Below are positions 17,707 through 26,150 of a stretch of DNA of 39,475 nucleotides, one piece after another; the first letter of the stretch is position 1; every line of letters begins with the position of its first letter. Location: assembly GCA_030266365.1 (NCBI GenBank), contig JAJDHV010000007.1:1-39475 (forward strand). Direction: 5' to 3'. This DNA is from Synergistaceae bacterium OttesenSCG-928-I11. Its GTDB lineage: Bacteria; Synergistota; Synergistia; Synergistales; Synergistaceae. A program made the position numbers and the translations under genes. The notes below the pieces were generated by a model. The model did not search any database and was not told the DNA's origin. It worked only from the letters and a program-made list of their open reading frames with translations.

Positions 17707-18939
17707 ATGGCAGGTTTTGTCGAAGAAGTTACGCCAATTTCGGAGTGCCTCGATCGCGTTACGGAGGCGCTCCGTTTCCCGTGGACCGTTTCTGCAAAGA
17801 CGCTCCCGCTGTCCGAAGCGGTTTCTTTGAGAGCGGCAAGGACGATCCGATCGGAGGAAAACAACCCTCCATTTACAAGAAGTCTGCGCGACGGTTATGC
17901 CGTCGACCACCGATTCACGACTGGTGCTTCTTCGGGGGCGCCGGTTTTTTTGCGCATGGCAGGGGAAATTTTCATGGGTGCAAAACCTGTTTTCTCGCTC
18001 GGCGCGGAGGAGGTAGCGTCGATTCCGACAGGGGGCATGATGCCGGATGGCGCGGATGCCGTCGTCATGTTGGAGGATACTGCTGACGCGGGGAAATGGA
18101 TCGAGGTTCGAAAAGCGGTGCAGCGGGGCGAAAATATTGTCGTATCCGGCGAGGATATCGCAGTTGGAGATGTCGTTGCTTCGCGTGGCGACACGATCGA
18201 CTGCGCACTGCCCGGAATGTTGTCGACACTCGGTTTTACGGAAATCGACGTAATCGATCTGCGGATTGCCGTCATATCCACCGGAGACGAAATCGTATCC
18301 GCGGGCACCTCTCCTTTGCCGCTCGGCTTCGTTCGGGACGCAAATACGGACATCGTTCGCTCCACGCTCAGGCAATACGGTTTTTCCTCCAGATCGTATG
18401 GGATTGTGTCGGACCACGTCGAAACGCTGAAGGAGCGCGTGACGGAGGCACTGTCGTGGTGTGACGTGCTGCTCCTGAGCGGAGGCTCTTCCGTCGGCGT
18501 GAGAGATCACACGACGGAAACGATACAGGCGCTTCGCGATCCCGGCCTCTTGATACGGGGAATCAACATGCTTCCCGGTAAGCCGACCTTGATCGGCGGC
18601 TCCGCGGAAGACAAGAAAATCGTCGTCGGTCTGCCGGGGCATCCGACCTCCTGTATGGTTGCATGCCTCTTTGTCGTGTTGCCTTTGCTCCTTCGAATGG
18701 TCGGGGCGAAACGCGACGCCGTCGGACGCTATATCCGCATGCCGCTCGAACAGGACGTTCAAGGGCGAACCGGCCCGGATGAATTCATCCCCATGCGTTT
18801 GGAATCGGGGGGCGCGCGTCCCCTTGCTGCGAAGTCCGGTTACGTGTCGGCCATGCGTGACGCGGATGGATTTATTCGGATGACACCGGATGTGGAGACG
18901 CTGCGCCAGGGTGAGGAGGCTTTGCTGTGGTTGTGGTAG
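17707..18939 (+). CDS. moeA: Molybdopterin molybdenumtransferase MoeA
   Basis: 410 residues. MoeA inserts molybdate (or tungstate) into adenylylated molybdopterin, the last step of cofactor synthesis. Seen in order: SLRDGYAVD, the MPDGADAVVMLED motif, the MoCF-binding domain with ISTGDEIVSAG and SGGSSVGVRDHT, then GLPGHPTSCMVA and a C-terminal beta-barrel domain. Full length for the family. The ATG at 17707 lies 22 bases after the SPOR gene but has no clear ribosome site, so translation could depend on coupling. It overlaps the next moeA-like gene by 13 bases. No molybdenum-cofactor riboswitch can fit in the short upstream gap. Confidence 0.93.
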   Translation: MAGFVEEVTPISECLDRVTEALRFPWTVSAKTLPLSEAVSLRAARTIRSEENNPPFTRSLRDGYAVDHRFTTGASSGAPVFLRMAGEIFMGAKPVFSLGAEEVASIPTGGMMPDGADAVVMLEDTADAGKWIEVRKAVQRGENIVVSGEDIAVGDVVASRGDTIDCALPGMLSTLGFTEIDVIDLRIAVISTGDEIVSAGTSPLPLGFVRDANTDIVRSTLRQYGFSSRSYGIVSDHVETLKERVTEALSWCDVLLLSGGSSVGVRDHTTETIQALRDPGLLIRGINMLPGKPTLIGGSAEDKKIVVGLPGHPTSCMVACLFVVLPLLLRMVGAKRDAVGRYIRMPLEQDVQGRTGPDEFIPMRLESGGARPLAAKSGYVSAMRDADGFIRMTPDVETLRQGEEALLWLW

Positions 18940-20864
18940 ATCAGGTCGCGTCGAAAGGGTATCCCGAGCACGTTTCTCTTTCCGAAGCAGTGAAGCTTCT
19001 TGAGGAGACGTTTTCGGCGAAAAACTGCGAAACATCCGAGCTGGCGATTCAGGGCGCGCTTGGAAGGACGCTTGCGTCGGACGTCGTCTCGCGCAGAAAC
19101 GTCCCGCACTACACGGCATCCGCCGTGGACGGCTACTCGCTCCAATCGACCGACACGGCAGGTGCGACGAATGCGACGCCCGTATATCTCGAAACAGGTG
19201 AGTTTTCGTGGGTGAACACGGGAATGCCCATTGTCGATGGGGACGCCGTCATCATGGTCGAGGATACCTCGGTGGTGGAGGATGCGAGCGGGCTGAAACT
19301 GAAAATCACACGCAGCCTGACGCAAGGCGAGAATGTGCGCGCCGTCGGCGAGGACGTCATGAACGGGCAAATTCTTGCAACCGAAGGAGATCTCGTGACG
19401 CCGGCTCTGGTTTCTCTTTTTCTCTGCGCCGGTATTGGAACGGTCTCGGTTCGCGCGCGCCCACGCGCCATCTTCATCCCGACGGGAGATGAGATTGTCG
19501 ACCGGGACCACTGGTTGGCGAATCGAGATGTCCCGGCGGGCGTCGTCGTAAACAGCAACGCCGATTTTGCCGCGGCGACATTTGCAGGGTGGGGTTATTC
19601 GCTCGAAGTTCATCCGATTCTCCCCGACGACCCGTCGCTGATTCGCGAAACTGTCGCGAAGGCCGTTCGGGAATACGACCTCGTGTTGGTCAGCGCCGGT
19701 TCCGCGAAGGGCAAGCGCGACCACTCGGCCGATATTTTTTCGAGTCTTGGGCGGATGCTGTTCCGCTATGTGCGGATGAAGCCGGGGCGACCGGTGATGG
19801 CGGCCGTCGTCGATGGAAAACCCGTCGTTTGCACGCCGGGCTTTCCCATGTCCTGCGCGGTATCTCTCTGGTCGATCGTCTATCCTCTGCTCAAAACGAT
19901 GTCCGGCGAGCCCTTGAGCCCGGATGACATCGAGGAGGCGATCGGAGCGAAAGGGAAGATCGACGCGTCGTTTCTGCTGCAATATTCTTCGTCCGCGGGC
20001 GTTGCGGATTGGGTGCGGGTAAAACTCGCCGAGGTCGGAGGGGATCTGCGCTGCTGGCCGCTCTCCGCAGGGGCGAGCGTGCTCTGGGCGCTTGCGGAAT
20101 CGGACGGCATCGCGCTGTTGCCGGAATCCACGCTCGAATGCGCGAAGGGGTCGAAGGTGCAAATCATGATGACCCGGTCCGTCGATTTTTCAAAGCGTCT
20201 GCTTTTTCAGGGATCGGACGACCCGGCGATCCAGTTGCTGATCTCGCTGATCCGGAAACGCGGGATGGACTTCGCGATCCGGGCTGTCGGAAGCATGGGG
20301 GGACTCGCCGCGCTCGGAAGGGACGAGGCGCATCTTGCCGCAGCCCATCTTCTGGACCCTGTGGACGGCACGTACAACGACAGCTACATCGAGCAATTTT
20401 CGCGCGGGCGCAACTGGTCGAGGCGTCTCGTTTTCTATCGCTCGCAGGGATTGATCGTCGCTGCGGGAAATCCCAAAAACGTGACCGGTTTCGCGGATCT
20501 TGCTACAGGGAGCGTCGTCTTCGAAAACCGTCAACCCGGTGCGGGCACGCGTGTTTTGCTCGATTACATGCTGAAGGAAAACGGGCTCGCGTCTTCGAGC
20601 GTCGCCGGTTACGAGCGGATTTCCATCACGCATATGGAAGCCGCGAACAAAGTTGCTTCCGGCGTCGCGGATGCGACGCTCGGGATCAAGGCTGCTGCGG
20701 ACGCATTGGGGCTGGACTTCATCCCGGTTGCCCGCGAACCGTACGAGCTGGTTTTCGGCGAGGCATTCTTCGATCATCCGGCGGCGGACGCTCTCATTGC
20801 CTCGTTGGAGAGCGCGGAATGGCGCACGGAGGTGCTTGCAATGGGCGGTTACGAATGGCCATAA
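18927..20864 (+). CDS. MoeA fused to a periplasmic-binding-protein-like domain
   Basis: 645 residues. The first ~410 form a second complete MoeA (SAVDGYSLQ, VDGDAVIMVEDTS, IPTGDEIVDRDHW, AGSAKGKRDHSADI, CTPGFPMSCAVSLW). The remaining ~235, from about VQIMMTRSVDFSKRLLF, form a PBP-like (LysR-substrate-domain-like) region with FQGSDDPAIQLL, GTYNDSYIEQF and FENRQPGAGTRVLLDY. This MoeA-PBP architecture is known in archaea and anaerobic bacteria, where tandem MoeA copies are thought to separate molybdenum and tungsten insertion; the ligand of the extra domain is not established here. There is no helix-turn-helix, so it is not a transcription factor. The start is GTG 18927, inside the moeA end. moaA overlaps its end by 10 bases. 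Confidence 0.88.
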   Translation: MVVVDQVASKGYPEHVSLSEAVKLLEETFSAKNCETSELAIQGALGRTLASDVVSRRNVPHYTASAVDGYSLQSTDTAGATNATPVYLETGEFSWVNTGMPIVDGDAVIMVEDTSVVEDASGLKLKITRSLTQGENVRAVGEDVMNGQILATEGDLVTPALVSLFLCAGIGTVSVRARPRAIFIPTGDEIVDRDHWLANRDVPAGVVVNSNADFAAATFAGWGYSLEVHPILPDDPSLIRETVAKAVREYDLVLVSAGSAKGKRDHSADIFSSLGRMLFRYVRMKPGRPVMAAVVDGKPVVCTPGFPMSCAVSLWSIVYPLLKTMSGEPLSPDDIEEAIGAKGKIDASFLLQYSSSAGVADWVRVKLAEVGGDLRCWPLSAGASVLWALAESDGIALLPESTLECAKGSKVQIMMTRSVDFSKRLLFQGSDDPAIQLLISLIRKRGMDFAIRAVGSMGGLAALGRDEAHLAAAHLLDPVDGTYNDSYIEQFSRGRNWSRRLVFYRSQGLIVAAGNPKNVTGFADLATGSVVFENRQPGAGTRVLLDYMLKENGLASSSVAGYERISITHMEAANKVASGVADATLGIKAAADALGLDFIPVAREPYELVFGEAFFDHPAADALIASLESAEWRTEVLAMGGYEWP

Positions 20865-21841
20865 CGGATCGCAGCGGAAGAATCATAGATTACGCCAGAA
20901 TTTCCGTGACGGACCGGTGCAATTATCGCTGCACGTACTGTATGCCCGAAGAAGGCGTGTCGCAAATTCCGCACGAACAAATCATGCGTTACGAGGAAAT
21001 CGGCTTTCTTTGCCGTGCACTCTCGGAGTTGGGTGTGCGCAAGATTCGCTTTACCGGCGGTGAACCCCTTGTCCGTAAGGGGATCGCGCAGTTTCTTAAG
21101 CACTTCAAAAAAGACTTTCATGAAGTGGCGGTCTCCATCACGACAAACGCGGCCCTTCTGGCCCACTTTGCACGTGAACTCTCGGAGGTGCCGCTGTCCG
21201 GGATGAACATCAGCCTCGACACGGTCGATGCGGCAAAATTTCGAGAGATCACCCGGGTCGGCAATATCGACGACGTAAAAGCGGGGATCGAGGCGGCAAG
21301 ATCGTGGAACATCCCCAATATCAAGACGAACACGGTCCTCATTCGCGGGTTCAACGACGGGGAGTTGCCGGATATCCTGCGTTTTGCGTGGAACAACGAC
21401 ATTGTCCCACGCTTCATCGAGTTTATGCCCCTGGGCGACGACGTCTGGAGGCGGGAGAAATTTATCGGTGCCGATGAGATTTTACAAATGCTTTCGGCAT
21501 ATGGAGAATGGATGCCGCTGCTCCCTCAAAGGCCCGCCAGCGACGGAATTCCAGTCGGACCGGCGAAATATTACGTCAATGCGGCAACGGGCAAAACCGT
21601 CGGCGTGATTGAAGCGGTCTCCAATCACTTTTGTGCTTCCTGCAATCGGCTCCGGGTTACGGCGAGCGGCAATCTGCGCGCGTGCCTTTTCAGCAGGGAC
21701 GAGGTGCCGCTGCTTCCGTTGATTCGAAACGGGGATATCGAAGGACTCAAGTGCGCGATTCGGGAAGGTATGAACGCGAAACCCGAGTGCTGGGAGAATT
21801 TGCGGGACGGAAAACAGCGAATGTACGGAATCGGAGGGTAG
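20855..21841 (+). CDS. moaA: GTP 3',8-cyclase MoaA (radical SAM)
   Basis: 328 residues. MoaA converts GTP to 3',8-cyclo-7,8-dihydro-GTP, the first step of molybdopterin synthesis. The N-terminal radical SAM cluster is C22, C26, C29 (RCNYRCTYC). The second, GTP-binding 4Fe-4S cluster is C260, C263, C277 (CX2CX13C). The protein ends in Gly-Gly, which is required in known MoaA enzymes. FTGGEPLVRKG and ISLDTVDA are also typical. ATG 20855 lies inside the moeA-PBP end with GGGCGG about 8 bases upstream; the same frame stays open for another 846 bases upstream, but that is only frame extension. moaC follows directly. Confidence 0.96.
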   Translation: MAITDRSGRIIDYARISVTDRCNYRCTYCMPEEGVSQIPHEQIMRYEEIGFLCRALSELGVRKIRFTGGEPLVRKGIAQFLKHFKKDFHEVAVSITTNAALLAHFARELSEVPLSGMNISLDTVDAAKFREITRVGNIDDVKAGIEAARSWNIPNIKTNTVLIRGFNDGELPDILRFAWNNDIVPRFIEFMPLGDDVWRREKFIGADEILQMLSAYGEWMPLLPQRPASDGIPVGPAKYYVNAATGKTVGVIEAVSNHFCASCNRLRVTASGNLRACLFSRDEVPLLPLIRNGDIEGLKCAIREGMNAKPECWENLRDGKQRMYGIGG

Positions 21842-21847
21842 ATGAAG

Positions 21848-22324
21848 ATGGCGGAATGGACGCACTTCGACGAGACCGGCAGCCCGCTCATGGTAGATGT
21901 CGGTTCGAAACAGCCGACGAGACGGCGAGCCGTTGCAGAAGGCTGGATCGACCTGCCGGAAAAGATATACGATGCGCTGAAAACCGGCGGCGTCAAAAAG
22001 GGCGACCCCATCCCCGTGTCGGAGATCGGTGGTATCATGGGTGCGAAGCGGACGCCGGACCTCATACCGCTCTGTCACGCGATCATGCTGGACAGTGTGC
22101 GTGTGTGTTGTGAAGTGGACGACGAATCGCGTGCGCTTCGCATCGAGTGCGAGGCGATCGCAACGGGCGTCACCGGTGTGGAGATGGAGGCGCTGACAGG
22201 GGTCAGCGTCGCTGCCCTCGTTTTTTACGATATGTGCAAGGGCGTCGACAAGGGAATGGTACTGCGAAATATCCGCTTGCTGGAAAAATCCGGCGGCAAG
22301 AGCGGAAACTGGAAAGCCAATTGA
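21848..22324 (+). CDS. moaC: Cyclic pyranopterin monophosphate synthase MoaC
   Basis: 158 residues. MoaC works after MoaA to form cyclic pyranopterin monophosphate. Motifs seen are VSEIGGIMGAKRTPDLIPLCH, VEMEALTGVSVAAL and YDMCKGVDKGM, the last containing the conserved Asp-Met-Cys-Lys catalytic region. I chose ATG 21848 over 21842: the ribosome site GGAGGG (21833-21838) is 9 bases before 21848 but only 3 before 21842, and MAEWTHFDETGSPLMVDVG lines up with the start of E. coli MoaC. Full length. It sits 6 bases after moaA, so the pair is surely cotranscribed. Confidence 0.96.
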   Translation: MAEWTHFDETGSPLMVDVGSKQPTRRRAVAEGWIDLPEKIYDALKTGGVKKGDPIPVSEIGGIMGAKRTPDLIPLCHAIMLDSVRVCCEVDDESRALRIECEAIATGVTGVEMEALTGVSVAALVFYDMCKGVDKGMVLRNIRLLEKSGGKSGNWKAN

Positions 22325-22345
22325 CAACGGGAGAGAATGATCGTC

Positions 22346-23149
22346 ATGCGAAGAATAATCGGCCTTTATAACGTCAAAACGGGTGAGTGGAATAAGCTTG
22401 CGTATCTTCACAGCAACGCGGATCATATGAGTTGCATCAATGGGGAGCCGGGAAAAATCGTTTTTCACAGGGTGGGGGAAACCATGCCGTCGGATGCCGA
22501 TTTTGTCGTCGTGCTGCCGCGCGACGCGAGCATCGGAGATGAGCGGTTCATCGCCGTGGGCGGCGGCGAGTGCCTGTTCTGGAAAGACGGCGACGTCTCC
22601 GTCGTGAACGCGGGTTTTGTGGAAGTGTCCGCGCCGTATGAACAGTGGCGAAAGATTCGCGCCGGTGTGCTCACGATCAGCGACAAGGGTGCATGCGGGG
22701 AACGCCTGGACACGGCGGGTCCGGCTCTCGCGGATATGATCGAGGCGCTCGGTTCGACCGTCGTACGCAGGGAAATCGTTCCGGACGATCGCGAGAAAAT
22801 TGCCGCCACGCTCAAAGCATGGGCGGATGAGGACAGATTGCAGGTCGTTCTCACGACGGGAGGCACGGGGCTCTCGAAGCGCGATGTTACGCCGGAGGCG
22901 TTCATGGACGTTCACGACAAACTCGTTCCCGGTTTTGGAGAAACGATGCGCGCTAGGTCGATGTTGTACACGGAGCGGGGATTTCTCACGAGAAGCCTCG
23001 CCGTCGTCAGGGGAGAAACGTTGATGATCGCTTTCCCCGGCAGCGAGCGCGCCGTCCGGCAATGTTTCGAGGCAATAGCGGGCGCTTTGCGCCATGGAAT
23101 CGAAATTCTGAGCGGCTGGGACGCGGAGTGCGGAGGCCACAGGCACTGA
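22346..23149 (+). CDS. MogA/MoaB-type molybdopterin adenylyltransferase with an unrecognised N-terminal domain
   Basis: 267 residues. From about residue 105 the protein is a standard MogA/MoaB domain (AGVLTISDKGACGERLDTAGP, then LTTGGTGLSKRDVTPEAF at 169-186 and IAFPGSERAVRQCF), which adenylates molybdopterin before MoeA acts. The first ~104 residues do not belong to that family. They look like a small beta-rich domain (FVVVLPRDASIGDERFIAV, CLFWKDGDVSVVNAGFVEV) with no helix, signal or cysteine motif I recognise. MOSC domains are fused to Mog in other bacteria, but this segment is shorter and lacks their cysteine. ATG 22346 is preferred to 22337 because GGGAGAG (22330-22336) sits 9 bases upstream of it and directly against 22337. 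Confidence 0.85.
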   Translation: MRRIIGLYNVKTGEWNKLAYLHSNADHMSCINGEPGKIVFHRVGETMPSDADFVVVLPRDASIGDERFIAVGGGECLFWKDGDVSVVNAGFVEVSAPYEQWRKIRAGVLTISDKGACGERLDTAGPALADMIEALGSTVVRREIVPDDREKIAATLKAWADEDRLQVVLTTGGTGLSKRDVTPEAFMDVHDKLVPGFGETMRARSMLYTERGFLTRSLAVVRGETLMIAFPGSERAVRQCFEAIAGALRHGIEILSGWDAECGGHRH

Positions 23150-23178
23150 CCTTCCAAACCGCAGGGGAGGCAACGGCG

Positions 23179-24051
23179 ATGGCGAACGTCAGCAAATGCA
23201 TCATCATCACGGGTATGTCCGGGGCGGGCAAGAGTACGGCGCTCAAGATACTGGAGGATCGCGGCTTCTTTGCCTGCGATAACCTGCCTCCCATCCTCAT
23301 GCCGCGGCTTATGGAGACCCTTTCGGGCAATCGCTCCGCAGTCGGCACCGGAGTCGCGATCGTGATCGACATTCGCGGAGAAGGACTTCTCGAGGATCTT
23401 TTCGCCTCTATGGAGGTACTCAAACGTATTGTACAGGATGTGACGCTAATCTTCCTCGACGCCTCCGACAACTGGCTCGTGCGCCGTTACGAGACGACGC
23501 GGCGCAGACATCCGCTCGGCAAGGGCATTACGATTCTCGAGGGAATCGCGAAGGAGAGGCGTCAGCTTGCGGCGATCCGCGAGCGGAGTGATGTTGTGAA
23601 AGACACGTCCTCCATGATGCCGAACGACCTTCGCAGCGAACTGCTCACCGAGTTGGGAATGAACGACGAGCCGCTCACGGTTATCGTGAGTTCCTTCGGT
23701 TTCAAATACGGCGTCCCCCGGGATTGTGATTATCTGTTCGACGTGCGTTTCCTGCCGAATCCCAATTACGTTCCCGAGCTCAAAAAAATGTCCGGCAAAG
23801 ACACGGCGATCCAGGAATACCTCGACCGGGTCCCCGCAAAGCGGTATTTCATCGAGCACATCGAATCGCTCATGGAGTTCGTGCTGATGCAGTACGACAA
23901 CACGGGCAAAAAGCAGGTCCATATCGCGTTCGGCTGCACAGGTGGGCGGCATCGCTCCGTCGCCGTCGCGGAGGCGATATCGGCATATTTGCTGCGGAGA
24001 GGTTACAAGGTCGCGGTCGATCATCGGGATATCCTGAAGGAGAACGACTGA
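23179..24051 (+). CDS. rapZ: RNase adapter/nucleotide-binding protein RapZ (YvcJ)
   Basis: 290 residues. The Walker A loop GMSGAGKST is at 12-20, the middle has FLDASDNWLVRRYETTRRRHPL, and the C-terminal domain shows SSFGFKYGVPRDCDYLFDVRFLPNP and AFGCTGGRHRSVAVAE. In E. coli RapZ binds GlmZ and GlmY small RNAs and tunes GlmS, hence amino-sugar supply to the cell wall; in Firmicutes YvcJ hydrolyses GTP and affects competence. Which role applies here is unknown. ATG 23179 has GGGGAGG 8 bases upstream; a longer reading from 23062 lies inside the mog gene. The stop shares one base with the yvcK start. Confidence 0.95.
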   Translation: MANVSKCIIITGMSGAGKSTALKILEDRGFFACDNLPPILMPRLMETLSGNRSAVGTGVAIVIDIRGEGLLEDLFASMEVLKRIVQDVTLIFLDASDNWLVRRYETTRRRHPLGKGITILEGIAKERRQLAAIRERSDVVKDTSSMMPNDLRSELLTELGMNDEPLTVIVSSFGFKYGVPRDCDYLFDVRFLPNPNYVPELKKMSGKDTAIQEYLDRVPAKRYFIEHIESLMEFVLMQYDNTGKKQVHIAFGCTGGRHRSVAVAEAISAYLLRRGYKVAVDHRDILKEND

Positions 24052-25172
24052 TGCCGCACCCGGCCGTCATTCTGGCAATCGGTTTTTTACTGGGTTGCGC
24101 AATCACGGCGCTTCTGCCGAAGCGGCGTGAGCGGGCGTCTCGGTCCACCGGAAAACCCACGCACAGAAGACGGGACATTATGGAGAGCGCGGTCGAACAG
24201 CGTTTGCTCCAGGGCCCCAGTTTCGTCTGCGTCGGCGGCGGAACCGGTTTGTCGACCCTTCTGTCGGGGCTCAAGAATTTTACGAGGAACATCACGGCGA
24301 TTGTTGCCGTTACGGACGAGGGGGGCAGTTCCGGTCGTCTGCGTCAGGAGTGGGGTGTGCTTCCGCCTGGGGATGTGCGAAACTGTCTTGTCGCGCTTGC
24401 GGAGGATGACAACTCGCTCAACCGGATCCTGAACTTTCGTTTCGATCGTGGGGAGCTGGAGGGGCACAGCCTGGGCAACCTGATCCTGCTCGCCGCCTGC
24501 GAGCTCTCGGGCGATTTTAGCAAGGCGGTGGAAGAGTTGAACCGCCTGCTCGCCATACGGGGGCGCGTCCTGCCTGTCACGACGGAGACCGTAGTGCTTC
24601 GGGGTGAAACCGTTGAGGGAACCTTTGTTAAGGGTGAACTGGAGATATCGAACAACGGGAGCAGGATGAAGCGTCTCTGGCTGGAACCGAGCTCCGCGAA
24701 ACCGCTGCCCGATGTGATCGAGGCCATTCCGCAGGCCGATTTGATCGTGCTTGGCCCCGGCAGCCTGTTCACGAGTATCCTTCCCAATCTGCTGCTAGAG
24801 GAAGTGGCGTCGGCGATCCGCGAAGCGTTCGTGCCGAAGGCGTACGTCGCGAACCTGATGACGCAAAAGCGCGAGACGGAGGGGATGAATATCACGGCCC
24901 ATCTCGACTGGATTGCGAGCGTACTGGGTGTGATGCCCGATTATATCGTGGTCAATCACACGCCGATCCCGAAGGATTTTCTCGAACGGTACCGCGAGTG
25001 GGGGGCCGTGCCCCTGTACCTTTCGCGCGAGGAAGAACTCTATCTCGAACGCAACAATTGTACGATCGTCTACGCCGACCTCGTCAACATCAAGGATGGA
25101 AAGTATCTGCGGCACCATGCACAGAACCTCGCCGAAATCCTGACCCGAATCGCGAAGGATTACAGGGGTTGA
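24051..25172 (+). CDS. yvcK: YvcK/CofD-like protein with an N-terminal membrane helix
   Basis: 373 residues. The conserved core starts at about residue 58 (FVCVGGGTGLSTLLSGLK), continues with VTDEGGSSGRLRQEWGVLPP and GDVRNCLVALA, and later has LGPGSLFTSILPNLL, all YvcK signatures. In Bacillus YvcK binds UDP-sugars and supports cell wall synthesis during gluconeogenic growth. Here a hydrophobic helix (residues 5-22, AVILAIGFLLGCAITALL) followed by a basic stretch (KRRERASRS) precedes the core, which suggests membrane anchoring. The start at ATG 24051 is well supported: GAAGGAG lies about 9 bases upstream and it overlaps the rapZ stop. The second in-frame ATG, at 24180, has no ribosome site. 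Confidence 0.93.
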   Translation: MPHPAVILAIGFLLGCAITALLPKRRERASRSTGKPTHRRRDIMESAVEQRLLQGPSFVCVGGGTGLSTLLSGLKNFTRNITAIVAVTDEGGSSGRLRQEWGVLPPGDVRNCLVALAEDDNSLNRILNFRFDRGELEGHSLGNLILLAACELSGDFSKAVEELNRLLAIRGRVLPVTTETVVLRGETVEGTFVKGELEISNNGSRMKRLWLEPSSAKPLPDVIEAIPQADLIVLGPGSLFTSILPNLLLEEVASAIREAFVPKAYVANLMTQKRETEGMNITAHLDWIASVLGVMPDYIVVNHTPIPKDFLERYREWGAVPLYLSREEELYLERNNCTIVYADLVNIKDGKYLRHHAQNLAEILTRIAKDYRG

Positions 25173-25188
25173 CCGACGCAGTGACGGC

Positions 25189-26121
25189 ATGACGAACATC
25201 AACACGGCGATCCGCGACGAACTCCTTCACCTTCCCATTGTCGATCCAACGGTTGAGTTGAGTGGTTTTTTCGACGCGCTGCCGCCCGTTGCTGCGGGTA
25301 CTGCAATATGCCTCTCCTCGCCTCGTCTGACGATGATGAGGCGGCTCTTGAAACTTTGGAGGGGCTTGAACGATGCGTCGATTAATGCGACAATGACACT
25401 GGCGGAAGCACATGCTCCCGTCGAGGTTGCGAGTTTACGCGACACGGCGCATGATGGCAACAATATCCTGGAATTGGATAAAAAACGGGGCCGCGCCGTT
25501 TTGCGATTGCGAATGGATCAGTACGAGGCGATTCGGGCTGTCGCGCGGAGCCTATTGAAAGGCCAGAGATGGACCTGGTTTCGAGGGGTTTGGGGCGCGG
25601 CTGGCTCCATGTACCTTCCGCAAAACGGTTACTACATGTCGTTGCGCATGATCGACCGGCGGGATGTGACGGAGAGGCTCATGCAGACGTTTTCGTCTGC
25701 CGGTATCCTGCCGGGCAGGAGGAAAACAGGCAATCGTGTGGAGTTCACCGTGCGCGATCAGGATCAGATTGTGACGTGTCTTGCCGGGATGGGTATCGTA
25801 AAGAGCACCCTCGCGCTCGAGGAAACGGCAATCGTCCGGTCGCTCCGGAGCCGCGCGAACAAACTGGTCAACTGCGATTCGGCCAACATCGGCAAAACGG
25901 TCTCGGCGGCGCGGGAGCAGATGGCGCTGGTCGACCGGATCGACGACGAAGGACTGTGGGATCACCTTCCACCCGTTTTTGTGGAGCTCGCCAGAATGCG
26001 CAGATCCAACCCGAGCGCGTCGCTTCGCGAACTCGGGCAGATGATGGAAAAACCGGTGAGCAAGAGCACGGTAGAGTACAGATGGAAAAGGCTGGAAACG
26101 TTCATCAATGGAACGGAATAA
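25189..26121 (+). CDS. whiA: Sporulation/division regulator-like DNA-binding protein WhiA
   Basis: 310 residues with the WhiA layout: an N-terminal segment (INTAIRDELLHLP), a degenerate LAGLIDADG homing-endonuclease-like domain (RGVWGAAGSMYLPQNGYYMSLRM) and a C-terminal helix-turn-helix (NPSASLRELGQMMEKPVSKS, TVEYRWKRLE). WhiA controls sporulation genes in Streptomyces and affects division and chromosome segregation in Bacillus, where it is cotranscribed with yvcK. The same order is kept here. The N-terminal half is more divergent than the HTH. ATG 25189 follows yvcK by 16 bases. Its presence just beyond a dcw cluster fits a division-related regulator, but its targets are unknown. Confidence 0.88.
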   Translation: MTNINTAIRDELLHLPIVDPTVELSGFFDALPPVAAGTAICLSSPRLTMMRRLLKLWRGLNDASINATMTLAEAHAPVEVASLRDTAHDGNNILELDKKRGRAVLRLRMDQYEAIRAVARSLLKGQRWTWFRGVWGAAGSMYLPQNGYYMSLRMIDRRDVTERLMQTFSSAGILPGRRKTGNRVEFTVRDQDQIVTCLAGMGIVKSTLALEETAIVRSLRSRANKLVNCDSANIGKTVSAAREQMALVDRIDDEGLWDHLPPVFVELARMRRSNPSASLRELGQMMEKPVSKSTVEYRWKRLETFINGTE

Positions 26122-26150
26122 AACTAAATGAGTAAAGGGGATGGTTGGCC

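Noticed and set aside
18840-20162. 440-codon open frame on the - strand opposite the second moeA gene
   Set aside because: Arg/His-rich mirror translation with no family resemblance; the + strand gene has clear MoeA motifs.
20009-20854. Upstream open extension of the moaA frame
   Set aside because: It lies inside the moeA-PBP gene, gives an Arg/Gly-rich sequence and is not part of MoaA, which aligns from the ATG at 20855.
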